Shown here piece by piece: positions 1-9,844 of a DNA stretch of 64,000 bases. A program made the position numbers and the translations under genes. A model generated the notes under the pieces. The model was not told the DNA's origin. It saw nothing but the letters and a program-made list of their open reading frames with translations, and searched no databases. Within the stretch, counting starts at the first letter, position 1. Each line of letters opens with the position of its first letter. Source of the stretch: Aporrectodea caliginosa (Eukaryota > Annelida > Clitellata > Crassiclitellata > Lumbricidae); assembly GCA_020284085.1 (NCBI GenBank), contig JACEVL010000163.1, positions 1,770,761 to 1,834,760 of the forward strand, read 5' to 3'.

Positions 1-1
1 A

Positions 2-2486
2 CTACTGTGGTTTGCGTACAACATACTGGCGCAGCCGCCACGTGCGGGCCGCAGGCGAAACCTGGCAAATGTCGTCAAGAACCGAATAGACAGACAGATT
101 CACCTGCAATATGAGGAGGGGGATGAGAGCGATCACGTGGCGGGTAAAGACAGGGAGAGCGATAGAGACTTGCTGCTGGCAGCTGTAAACGCCAAGTTGG
201 AAGAGGGCAACTTAAGGGCCGCAACTCGCATATTATGCAGCAGAGACCATCCAGTAAAAGCTACAGCTGAAACCTGGGCAGCCATGCAAGAAAGACACCC
301 GACGGATGATCGAATGACCACTACAGAGAGTCTTCCGAATCCGGCGCAGACCACCCCATACCAGGTCACAGAGACAGAGATGGAGAAGGCGGTGCGATCT
401 TTCCCTTTGGGGTCAGCCGGGGGCCCGGACGGCCTTCGTCCTCAGCACCTCCTGGATTTGCTAAACAACAGAGAATCATCAGAGGAGCTCATTCAGGCAC
501 TGACCGGATTCGTCAACGTCATGCTGAAGGGGGAATGCCCGGTGGAGATTCGAAGGCTGATGTTCGGAGGCACCCTGATTGCTCTCTCCAAAAACACCGG
601 AGGCCTCAGACCCATAGTAGTGGGGTACGTCTGGAGAAGACTCGCAGCGAAATGCGAAAACAAATATGCGGTCAGCAGACTGGCTTCCTTCTTCGCCCCA
701 CTCCAGGTAGGCATTGCCACCCCGGATGGGGGTGAGGCAGCGGTTCATGCCGCCAGAGCTTTTGTCACGAACATGCCACAGGACCACGTCTTCGTCAAAC
801 TAGACTTCGCCAACGCTTTTAACACCTTGCGAAGGGACGTAATGCTACAAGCCGTTCATGAAACAATACCCGAACTGTACGCGTTCATCCACCAGGCGTA
901 CTCCGCAGAATCCCTTCTCCAGTTCGGATCGTTCGAGGTGCGGTCACAGATGGGGCCGCAGCAGGGTGACCCTCTAGGTCCCCTGCTCTTCTGCTTGCCG
1001 CTTCAGCCTGCTTTGCGTTCAATGATCTCTGGCTTTCGAGTGGGGTACCTGGATGACCTCTCGCTGGGGGAAGACCAGAGGATGTTCGCCATGACCTGGC
1101 GATCATAGCTGACCTGGAATCAACCTTAGGAATCCGACTGAATCGACAGAAATGTGAAATTTTGGCGGAGAAGGAAATATCGGAAGAAGGCTTTGACGAT
1201 TTTCAGCGAATAAACCGAGAGTCCATGATACTCCTTGGGGCACCACTCTTCAGGGGAAAGGCGTTGGATGACGCACTCCAAGTCCACTCAGACACACTTG
1301 AACAGGCAGTGAAGGATCTGATGAGACTGTCAGTACAGGGGGCGTTGATGCTCTTGCGGTCATGCTTTGGGGCGGCGAAATTGACATACTTACTGAGGGC
1401 CGCACCATGCTGGGGTCATCCCCTCTTGGGGATATTGGATGACCCGATGAGACTCGGATTGGAAGCGATTGTTAACATCGAGCTCAACGACACCCAGTGG
1501 ATACAGGCCACGCTCCCAATTAGAGATGGCGGTCTCGGGATTAGAAGGGTTTCGATGCTGGCATCTTCTGCTTATATAGCGTCAGCTGCATCAACCAGAA
1601 ATCTTGGGGCCGCAATTCTCGGCAGCGAAGATTGGACGGACGACATCAGGGAGGAAATTTTACAGGCCCGCAGCACATCACTTCCGACTGGTGATGAGAC
1701 CACGCTGACCAGACAGAAGGTCTGGGATAGACCGTTGATAGACAAAGAGAGATCAGAATTGTGGACCTCACTCAATGACCCACTCAGCCGGGCAAGACTT
1801 GGAGCAGTGACATCCGCACACGCCGGGGACTGGATGGCTACAGTGCCCATAACATCATGTGGCTTGGGCCTGAGTAATGAGGCCGTCAGGGTGGCGATAG
1901 GCTTACGCTTGGGACTGGATCTCAGCGCGCCACACCAGTGCCAATGTGACGAGATGGCTGATCAGAGAGGACACCACGGTCTGGTCTGCAAACAATCTGG
2001 GGGCGAGCCAGCAGACACTTTGCATTGAACGACATCGTATGGAGAGCCCTCCAGAGAGCAGACACGCCAAGCGTCAAAGAACCGCCGGGCCTGTTCCGCA
2101 GCGACGGCAAACGCCCTGACGGAGCGACGCTGATCCCGTGGACAAGAGGCAAATACATCGCCTGGGACGCCACCAGTATCCATACATGCGCCGCATCGTA
2201 TATTCATCTGACATCGACAACACCCGGGGCAGCGGCCGAATTGGCCGAAACACGGAAAAATGCCAAATACGCAGACCTCCCCGCAACCCATTACTTTGTC
2301 CCCATTGCATTTGAAACGCTGGGTCCCATCAACAGATCAGGCCTGGAGTTCTTGACAGAGCTAGGTCGGCGCTTGACCACAGTAACGGGAGACCCACTCG
2401 AGACCACACATCTTTTCCAGCGCCTATCAATATATGCACGCAACGATATAACGCTGTTGCTTTTCGAGGTACATTTGCACAGTTGA
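2..2486 (+). pseudogene. Non-LTR retrotransposon, RT plus restriction-like endonuclease (copy A)
   Basis: The reading frame is open from base 2, so the element continues off the left edge. It runs to 1108, shifts to 1162-2028, then to 2025-2486. The first part has reverse transcriptase blocks: KLDFANAF (motif A), GPQQGDPLGPLLF and the catalytic box GYLDDLSLG near 1045. The last part has the C-terminal endonuclease layout of R2/R4-type LINEs: a zinc-binding stretch (CQC, then HHGLVC), KRPDG near 2110, WDAT near 2165 and RKNAKYADL near 2255. The frame breaks after the YLDD box (about 1080) and near 2010 mean this copy is dead. Copy B downstream confirms that the three parts belong together. The RPDG..D..K spacing is my basis for a restriction-like rather than an APE endonuclease. 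Confidence 0.85.
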
Positions 2487-2574
2487 CCGAGAACGAGGAC
2501 CGCTAACTCCAGAAAAAAAAACAACTCTTCGGATAGTTTCTAAAGCCTGAGGGATCATAATATACCTCGGGCAA

Positions 2575-2669
2575 AAAAAAAAAAAATAATAATAATAATA
2601 ATAATGATGATGATGATAATGATGATAATGATAATGATAATGATGATAATGATAATGATGATGATGATG

Positions 2670-2766
<97 letters not shown>
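2575..2766. repeat. TAA/ATG microsatellite between LINE copies A and B
   Basis: An A-run after the motif CCTCGGGC passes into pure AAT, then mixed AATGATG, then a long pure AAT tract. Copy A ends just before it and 5'-truncated copy B begins immediately after it. Long poly-Ile, poly-Leu and poly-Tyr frames over it are artefacts. Confidence 0.95.
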
Positions 2767-2767
<1 letters not shown>

Positions 2768-4606
2768 CCGAGACAGCTTGGGGTGGGTGTCCCTGGAGGC
2801 TGCGAGGCGGCCATCCATGCAACCAGGCAGTTTCTACACAATATGGACCCGGGATTCATACTGGTCAAGCTGGATCTATCCAATGCTTTCAACAGCTTAC
2901 ACCGGGATAGCATGCTGATGTCGGTCGAGGAAACCATCCCAGAGCTGGCCGCGTACTGTCACCTAGCCTATGCCGAAGCAACGTGCCTCCAATTTGGCAG
3001 TTTTACCATAAAGTCTCAGGAAGGTCCTCAGCAAGGTGACCCTCTGGGTCCTCTGCTTTTCTGCCTCCCACTCCAACCTATACTAACCCGGCTGCTGTCG
3101 CCCTTGGGTTTTGGATACTTGGACGACCTCACTTTGGGCGGCAACCCAGAGGTTGTCGAGGCGGATGTGGATCTAATCGAGAGGAAGTGCTTGAGCCTCG
3201 GCCTCGCGCTAAACCGCACCAAGTGCGAACTAATCACCGCCGATCTTGCCGGCGATGAACGGGGCTTCCTGAGACAGTTCACCCGTGTCGATCCATCCGC
3301 GGCCATGCTCCTGGGAGCGCCGCTCCTCCCAGCAGATGCTCTACTCTCCTCTTTGGACAAAAGCGTGGCCGACCTCGCAAGGGCTTTTGAAAGACTTCAG
3401 AGTATTGCCAGACAAGACGCACTTTTAATACTAAGATGCTCCCTGGGCTCGCCCAGGCTAATGCACACATTACGATGCACCAGCTGTCACGACCACCCAC
3501 GCCTGAGGGACTACGACGAGTTGTTGAGAGGTGGAATCGAGCGGGTTCTGAACGTGATGCTGACCGACGTCCAGTGGGCGCAGGCATCCCTTCCGATTAA
3601 GATGGGAGGGCTGGGAATCAGGAGGGTGTCATCGCTGGCACTGCCCGCCTTTTTGGCTTCGGCCGCGGGCACCCTCCCCACTCAGTCCCTCATCTTGGGA
3701 ACAACACTCGAGAACGCAGACACGGCCTACACTTCAGCGCGTTCGCAATGGATGGAACTCACCAAGATTTCCGACCCAACGGCCATCCCCAGTCACAAAC
3801 AATCACAATGGGATGGGCCGTTGCTGCAGGAGGTCTTATCGTCGGTTAGTGGCGCACTGCAGGACCCTTACGACCAGGCCAGACTAAGAGCGGTGCAGTT
3901 CCCTCATGCCTCCGACTGGCTACATGCCCTCCCGTTGACCGCATATGATCTGAGGATGAGCGACGAGGCCGTGAGAGTTGCGGCCGGTTTACGCTTGGGC
4001 CTGGCCATTTGCGAGCCGCACACGTGCGCATGCGGTGCGCCGGTGTCGTCCAGAGGCTCACATGGCCTCTCCTGCCATTTGGGGTTTGGACGTCAGGCTA
4101 GACACTGCGCCGTCAACGACATCATCTACCGCAGCCTCAACAGAGCCGGCACCCCTGCGGTTAAGGAGCCGTCTGGCCTCACCAGATCGGACGGGAGGAG
4201 GCCTGATGGCCAGACCCTGATACCGTGGGGCAACGGGCGGAACTTGATATGGGACGCGACGGTGGTGGATACCGTGGCCGCCTCATACATTCCTGAGACG
4301 GCGACCGAAGCTGGAAGGGCGGCGGAGTTGGCTGCCACAAGGAAACACACCAAATACGCTGATCTGCAGAGGAGGTACACCTTCGTCCCTGTAGCCCTGG
4401 AGACCCTTGGCCCTCTCAACGGAGAGGGTCTCGCCTTCATCTCCGAGATGGGTCGCCGCCTGACGAAAATATCCGGAGACACCCGAGAGACAGGATTCAT
4501 CCTCCAGCGCCTTTCGGTTACGGTCCAGCGTTTCAACGCGGTTGCCTTCCAGGGCACCATGTCGAGGTTGCCCGGCGCTGAGGAGCGACCAACTCAGCAA
4601 CACTAA
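2767..4606 (+). CDS. Non-LTR retrotransposon RT plus restriction-like endonuclease (copy B, 5' truncated)
   Basis: One open frame of about 610 codons ends in TAA at 4606. It has no proper start: the protein begins inside the RT domain directly at the edge of the AAT tract, so this is a 5'-truncated insertion. Counting from 2783, motif A (KLDLSNAFNSL) is near residue 30, QQGDPLGPLLF near 85 and YLDDLTLG near 112. Near 413 comes the zinc cluster (CACG, HGLSC, RHC), then RRPDGQTLIPW near 472, WDATVV near 490 and KHTKYADL near 523. It is of the same type as copy A but clearly diverged, so it represents a different subfamily. It has no internal stops. Downstream it is again flanked by AAT repeats. 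Confidence 0.88.
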
Positions 4607-4629
4607 GCCTTACCGTGTTTTAACAATGA

Positions 4630-4639
4630 CAACAACAAC

Positions 4640-4699
<60 letters not shown>

Positions 4700-4727
4700 A
4701 AGAAGAAGAAGAAGAAGAAGAAGAAAA
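4630..4727. repeat. AAC/AAT/AAG microsatellite
   Basis: Short AAC, then AAT, then AAG tracts follow the 3' end of LINE copy B. They form the downstream flank or tail of that insertion. Confidence 0.95.
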
Positions 4728-5360
4728 TATTAGAACAACAGTGATCTATTTGTAGTCCTTATGTCATAGTAGTCAAAGAATGGTGACAAGCTAGAAAAAA
4801 TACGTGAAACATTTATTACAATTATGAACGGGATATTAATTCTGTTGTACATAGCCACTCGAGTTCATTCGGCGAAGAATAATTCGTAATCGCAACTCTT
4901 AAGATTAGGTGCCGAGCCAAGAACTGTCAGATTCTTCCAGCAAAGCCCAATTATTTCGATATAATAGTTTACACGATGAAAAAAGTAGACGAAGCTAATG
5001 ATTCAAAATCTAAGCAAAAGACGCAAACATAAAATAATATTAAACTCTTGGATTGCTAAAAATTGACAAGAATATAAAAAATAGGTATTTGGTAACCAAA
5101 AAAAATTTCACCAGGTCGTAATGATGACCCCAGTTCGGTTGATGCTGCTTATGGGTAGTTCCCATATTTAAACGAATCATGAAACAAAACGCTGACTTTA
5201 AACTAAAATCAAACTAATGATGAAACAGCCTTTGTAGTGTAGTCTATCCAAATTGATGATCTACATGGAATTGTGAGGTTACATTTGTTGGTAAGTGTTC
5301 TTAATTCAGTTTTGTCTCTAAAAGGAGTGTTCGCCTGACCATAAAGAGAAGTGAAGGAGC
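4728..5360. other. Gene-free AT-rich stretch, possible 3' UTR of the receptor tail
   Basis: No coding sequence is visible. On the minus strand it lies directly after the stop codon at 5361. An AATAAA on the minus strand near 4811 could serve as a polyadenylation signal about 550 bases after the stop. This use is inferred. Confidence 0.35.
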
Positions 5361-5690
5361 TCATAGAGGTGTTTCTTTAGCATAATCTACTTCCGTATCA
5401 TATAGTATCAGGTAGGCTGGATCTCGTTCACTTAGAGGCCTAGAACCTTCCGTATCATGTAGTATCAGGTAGTCGATATTTGGTTCACTTATAGGCCTAG
5501 AACCATACTCTTCAATGGATAGCTCATCCATGTCCTCTACGTGGCCATACTTGTCACGTGTTCTGACACTGCTGTCACCTCTGATTTGAATTATTCCGTC
5601 ATTATTGCTAAACACATCTCTTGGCTTCAGGTAGTCGTCATAGGTGAGTGCCACACTTCTTATGCCGGTTGGATATCTTCTCGGTTGTGC
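5361..5690 (-). CDS. Receptor tail cassette 2 with repeated tyrosine motifs
   Basis: The minus-strand frame begins near 5690 with RRYPTGIRS, continues through TYDDYLKPRD and ends at TAA 5361. It repeats the end of the last receptor exon (RRYPTGIRS...DDGYLQPRD at 24575-23275) and then carries on with sequence also found in cassette 1. It contains two adjacent modules of the form GSRPxSE, then YLIL, then DTE. It is hydrophilic, acidic and has no fold that I recognise. It could be a final coding exon of the receptor, an exon of a tandem paralogue, or a duplicated remnant. No clear acceptor AG with a pyrimidine tract precedes it, so use in a transcript is uncertain. Confidence 0.5.
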   Translation of the reverse strand, partial: AQPRRYPTGIRSVALTYDDYLKPRDVFSNNDGIIQIRGDSSVRTRDKYGHVEDMDELSIEEYGSRPISEPNIDYLILHDTEGSRPLSERDPAYLILYDTEVDYAKETPL

Positions 5691-5702
5691 AAGTGTTTCA
5701 TT

Positions 5703-5908
5703 TCAATAATCTATTTCCGTATCATCTATTATCAGATAGTCTGGATCTTGTTCATTTATAGGCCTTTTACCATAATCTTCAATGGATAGTTCACTTATGT
5801 CACCTTCGTGGCCATACTTTTCACGTATTCTGCCACTGCTATCTCCTCTGTCGCCATTGATTCCGTCATTACTGTTAACCTTTATCATCCCAGATAGGCC
5901 TACTGAAA
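5703..5908 (-). CDS. Receptor tail cassette 1
   Basis: A minus-strand frame lies behind a plausible splice acceptor (...AACAATTTCAG at about 5923-5909). It encodes about 68 residues and ends in TGA at 5703. The motifs RGDSSGRIREKYGHEGD, ELSIEDYGKRP and DPDYLIIDDTE match cassette 2 point for point (RGDSS, DKYGH, ELSIEEYGSRP, DYLILHDTE). The two therefore arose by tandem duplication of roughly 170 coding bases. The hAT element at 5924 sits immediately upstream of the acceptor, 15 bases from it. Probably an exon of the plexin/MET-like receptor, but its linkage to the exon at 25055 is not proven. Confidence 0.5.
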
Positions 5909-5923
5909 TTGTTATGTAATCAC

Positions 5924-7103
5924 CAGTGTTGTATCAATTACATTCTAAATGTAATTCAATTATAATTTCAATTACATGCTTGTAAATGTAATTGAATTAC
6001 AATTACAATTACATTCATTTCGGATATTTATATAGCGCCCCTTCAAGATTTCTACTCAGAGGCGCTCCCGACTACAGCGCGGACACTGAATCGGAGTTTC
6101 ACGCCGAAGCGCATGAGCAATTGCGAGTGAAGGACTTGCCCAGGGTCCCTACGCGGCGGCTTGAGGTGGATTCGAACCCGCAACCCTCCGGCTGCAAGGC
6201 ACCAAATATACCCCCTTGAGGTGGATTCGAACCCGCAACCCTCCGGCTGCAAGGCACCGAACATACCTCTACACCACCGCGCCCCACACAATTACAATTA
6301 CTTGATTGTGAAAGTAATTGAATTACAATTACATTTTGATTGTAATTCAATTACCAATTGCTTTTCAATTATTCATTTAAAATTGGCAAATGATCTAGAA
6401 TTTTTTCGATAACTTTTAATTTACTCTATTTTTAAACTGAAACATCCAATGGGCCAATGACCTGTAAATTGTAATATACACATTCAATTGTATTATAAGT
6501 TTGTCAGGTATCCAAAATACGATTTGCAATTATGATCCATTAAAACAAGTTAGAGTTTACTTGATTTTTAGTAGAAGTTTTTCAAAATGATAGTCTGTTA
6601 GAGAACTCAGTTGATTACGCCTGGGTGAGTGAGTCAATTCGTCCAGCAGTGCTAAAGAAACGCTCAACTGGAGCTGAAGATGGAAGCTCTGTTTTCTGTA
6701 GGCAGCCGCAGTAAGCTAGCTAAGAATGAGTGCATGACTGCATGGATAGTCTGAAGGTCAGCTCTTGCCCTTGAGGTCTATCAAAGTGTGCTGTAAGATT
6801 GTAAGAGGGGTGTAAGGAAAGAATAATGTTGACAATTATGTTGCCATGCAAACATAATGCAGAGCAGTTTATTCAATTAATCGGGTGGCCCGGGTCAACC
6901 TGGTAGGCTGGCATCTTTGCTGACTTTATGAAAGTAATTTGTAATTTATACTTCATTCAATTACAAATTACATGCAATATTGTAATTGAAATACAATTAC
7001 AATTACTGGACCTAAAATGTAATTCAATTACAATTACAATTACAGAACTTGTAATTCAATTACGTAATTCAATTACATGTATTTCAATTACTGAACAACA
7101 CTG
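5924..7103. mobile_element. Non-autonomous hAT element with GTAATCAC target duplication
   Basis: The ends are CAGTGTTGTATCAATTAC and the inverse CAGTGTTGTTCAGTAATT. Exact 8-bp direct repeats GTAATCAC lie at 5916-5923 and 7104-7111. Both ends are built from many copies of TGTAATTGAATTACAATT-like sequence. A second copy lies at 27445-28342. No transposase is visible. A SINE is nested inside at about 6023-6285. Confidence 0.9.
6023..6285 (-). repeat. tRNA-derived SINE with a duplicated head segment
   Basis: Read on the minus strand it begins GGGGCGCGGTGGTGTAGAGG, like a tRNA A box, followed by GGTTCGAATCC, a B box. The tail is AGGGGCGCTATATAAATA. The B-box segment (6159-6217) is repeated in tandem at 6218-6270. 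Related copies are at 34150-34380, 43841-43910 and 53316-53476. Confidence 0.8.
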
Positions 7104-8028
7104 GTAATCACTTCTTAAGTTAGTTATGATGCAGTTTACAACCAATATAAAGGCAATCAGTAACAAAAGTAATTTATTTTCAGTTCATATCTGAATTGTG
7201 CATATGTTCCCAAAGTGGAACGTTGGGTCAATTTGACTATCATAAGCACCGTGCATTAGTTAAAATGTAACTTTTTCAAAGTAATTCATATATGCAATGT
7301 GCAAAAGTTGTGATTCAAGGTTGTGTTAGTATTTCATTTAACTGAAACAGTTTCAGGAGAATTAGACACTGCAAAGTCGATTGTGTTCCTGGGTATGGTA
7401 TGTTTCAAAGCTCAGTTCGTGGAGCCGTTTGTCACATTTTCCACACTTCTTCCTATAGTGTTGCTGTGGCAGCAGGCACATCTACATTGTGTTATGGACT
7501 CAATGAAATGGTTCAATCCATCATATCGAAGCAACGCAGGCACCGGTGTTGTCCGAACACTCAGTCCTTGACGTGGCACACCCTTCAGCAGGCCACAAAC
7601 CACATCGCGTCGAAACTGGATGTGACTCAGTCGTTATGTTGTAGGAAGCAGAACACACTACATCTTCTCAGCAATGTTCAAGGCATTCACAAACAGATTC
7701 TACCACCATTTCCCCTGTTAGTTTAGGTGTGTATGCAGAAAGAAGATGGTCCATTAGGTTGACCCCACCCATTCCGGCCGTGTAGTTACAGATCATTCGT
7801 AGCTGTACCACCTTGGCCTTACTCTGACTCCCTTTCATATGTCACTCGACCATGACAATAGGGCTGCTGGTGTCAAAATTACTCAATCAATATAATCAAT
7901 ATTCGTTTAATTTCAAAATAATCCAGTTGACATAACGCAACAGGTTACAAGTAACACAATTAGCTAAAAGAGTCAGGCTAACGTTAATAATTCTAGACAA
8001 ATACAAGTAATTATAATTATAAAGACAA

Positions 8029-8705
8029 TTAATTAATATGTATCTTTAAACAGATACGTGGTATGTAATTACATTTATCATTGATTGGGAGATTAAAGTT
8101 GTGAATTCTAGGACGTAAGTTATATTTGATTTGCTGTGTAGGTGGGAAGATTCCTCGGAGAACATGACATGAATCCCCACAAATAGCCCGAAATAAGCCA
8201 GAATCAGCAGCTTGGGACATATCTACAACGCTACATGTGACAACGTTGTTCTCACTCCAGTGAACAATGTTCACCTTGCCATCGGAAGTGTGAACAAACT
8301 TTGCTCCATATGGCTTCTTGAACTCAGATGTTGGAGGCAAAACTGCATCACGCAATTGACCTTACCAACCAGTACCAGTAGCTTTCATTCCAAGGTCTCG
8401 GAGCTGGCACATCAATGAATATGATGTAAAGAAATCATCGAAGATGGTGATGGTGGTGAGTCTTGACCGGAATTTTGTCAACAAAACCAAGAACAACATG
8501 CTCACCAAGACCGGTTTTTTCTGTTCTGTCACTTTTGTCACAATAAATGTTTGCTTGGTATGGAAACCCATCAGATGAGCAAAGCATCCATACTATGTAC
8601 CCGAATCTGATTGGCTTTCCACTGATGAACATCTTAGAACTGTGATGACCATGAGAACTGTGATTACCATAATACGGCATCGTGCACGGCAAACCCAAAA
8701 ACAAA
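8029..8705 (-). pseudogene. piggyBac-type transposase fragments
   Basis: Three overlapping minus-strand frames show, in order, KPIRFGYIVWMLCSSDGFPY (near 8590-8650), GLGEHVVL (near 8485), IFDDFFTSYSLMCQLRDLG (near 8400-8450) and HWSENNVVT with a downstream IKYN (8270 to about 8110). This order matches the middle of the DDE transposase of piggyBac/PGBD proteins (the GFKVW..., GLG.VV, DNFFTS..L, W.DN blocks). It is broken by frameshifts and lacks both ends. The related frame at 7323-7726 shows no domain I can name. Confidence 0.65.
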
Positions 8706-8733
8706 CTGGGTACCAGAAGCCAATCACAATAAC

Positions 8734-8736
<3 letters not shown>

Positions 8737-8779
<43 letters not shown>

Positions 8780-8810
8780 GATAATGATAATGATAATGAT
8801 AATGATAATG

Positions 8811-8876
<66 letters not shown>
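8737..8876. repeat. AAT and GATAAT microsatellite
   Basis: Pure AAT, then about 16 copies of GATAAT, then AAT again. It lies inside the piggyBac relic. Confidence 0.95.
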
Positions 8877-9067
8877 GGCTAATAATAATCACAATTGCAA
8901 TCAATATAATAATTCTCACAATTTGTAACTCCACAATTTTTGTGGAGATACAAAAAGGCAATTTTCAGTAGCAACGCAAAATAGTGGTTCATGTAAGGAG
9001 AGTGACCCAACGTTCCCAAAGTGGAACACATTTGAAATCAGCTACGTTGCTCGTGAATAAAGCACTA

Positions 9068-9844
9068 CCATTGACAAATTTGATGTCTGTCATTTTGAAA
9101 CACACATTGGTTTTCACCGGATTCATCACATTCACTATGGCGAGTGAGCTCCCAAGTAAAACGTACGCCTCACGTACAAACGATCGACATACTCAGACCC
9201 AAAGACCTTATATATAACTAGACCGTATTAATGTAAGTAAGTAAGTCTGTTCTTTATTAAACGCTGGCAAATGCACGGCGCTGTACATACAAAGTTATCG
9301 AATAGTGGCGAAAAAGTTAGTTAATAGTAAACTAAATAAAAACACTATGGCCTAGCTAAGTAAGTAAGTAAGTTAAAAGTACGCCTAATGTACAAACGAC
9401 ATACTCAGACCCCACATACAGGCCCGAATTAATGTGTGGTGTTAAGTGTGCTGCAGCACTCGGTCCCGCAGTTTTGAGGTGTATGGTGGAACTTTTGTCA
9501 TCAGCGGGGGTACTTTGTAAAATAATCACAACACCGGAGCCCGCACTATCCTTAGGGCGGCACTGTCTACCAGTGTTGTCACTATTTAAACAATTAAATA
9601 GTATTAAATAGTATTTAAATACTTTATGACTATTGGTGCCACTATCTAAAATAGTCATGAAAAAGATCCTATTGAAATAGTATTTAAATAGTGTGCACCT
9701 ATTTACTATTTAGCTAAAAGTTTTCGTTAGGGTTATGGAATGGTTAAAAAAACCTAAAAGTAATAGTCAACCACCAGTCTGAAAAAAAATTTAAACTTTA
9801 CTTATGTAATTGTTTATTTATTATTATTAACTTTACACAACAAA
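9068..9844. repeat. Outer left arm of the large inverted repeat
   Basis: It matches 22095-22967 in inverse orientation. It contains two TAAG repeats (9231, 9355), two copies of ACATACTCAGACCC (9188, 9403) and, near 9574-9720, an AT-rich block beginning CAGTGTTGTCACTATTTAAA that resembles a small hAT-like end. Confidence 0.85.

Larger units (their letters stand above)
7209..9035. mobile_element. Decayed piggyBac-like element
   Basis: A roughly 25-bp motif, GTTCC...GGAACGTTGGGTCA, stands at 7209 and in inverse orientation at 9009-9033. Between them lie minus-strand fragments of a piggyBac-type transposase. The palindromic core of the motif is flipped between the two ends. No clean TTAA duplication remains. 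A GATAAT microsatellite has expanded inside at 8737-8876. A third copy of the end motif is at 23236. Confidence 0.6.

Noticed and set aside
2555..2822. Long poly-Ile, poly-Tyr and poly-Leu open frames
   Set aside because: They are translations of the AAT/ATG microsatellite. The same holds for frames at 8593-8971 and 46502-46757.
5361..5654. A classical ITAM (two YxxL spaced 6-12 residues)
   Set aside because: Two YLIL motifs are present but about 15 residues separate them, longer than the standard spacing, so I only call them tyrosine modules.
6220..6285. tRNA gene
   Set aside because: A and B boxes are present but the acceptor stem does not pair, and the sequence runs on into a SINE body. 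The same applies at 34380, 34557 and 54601.
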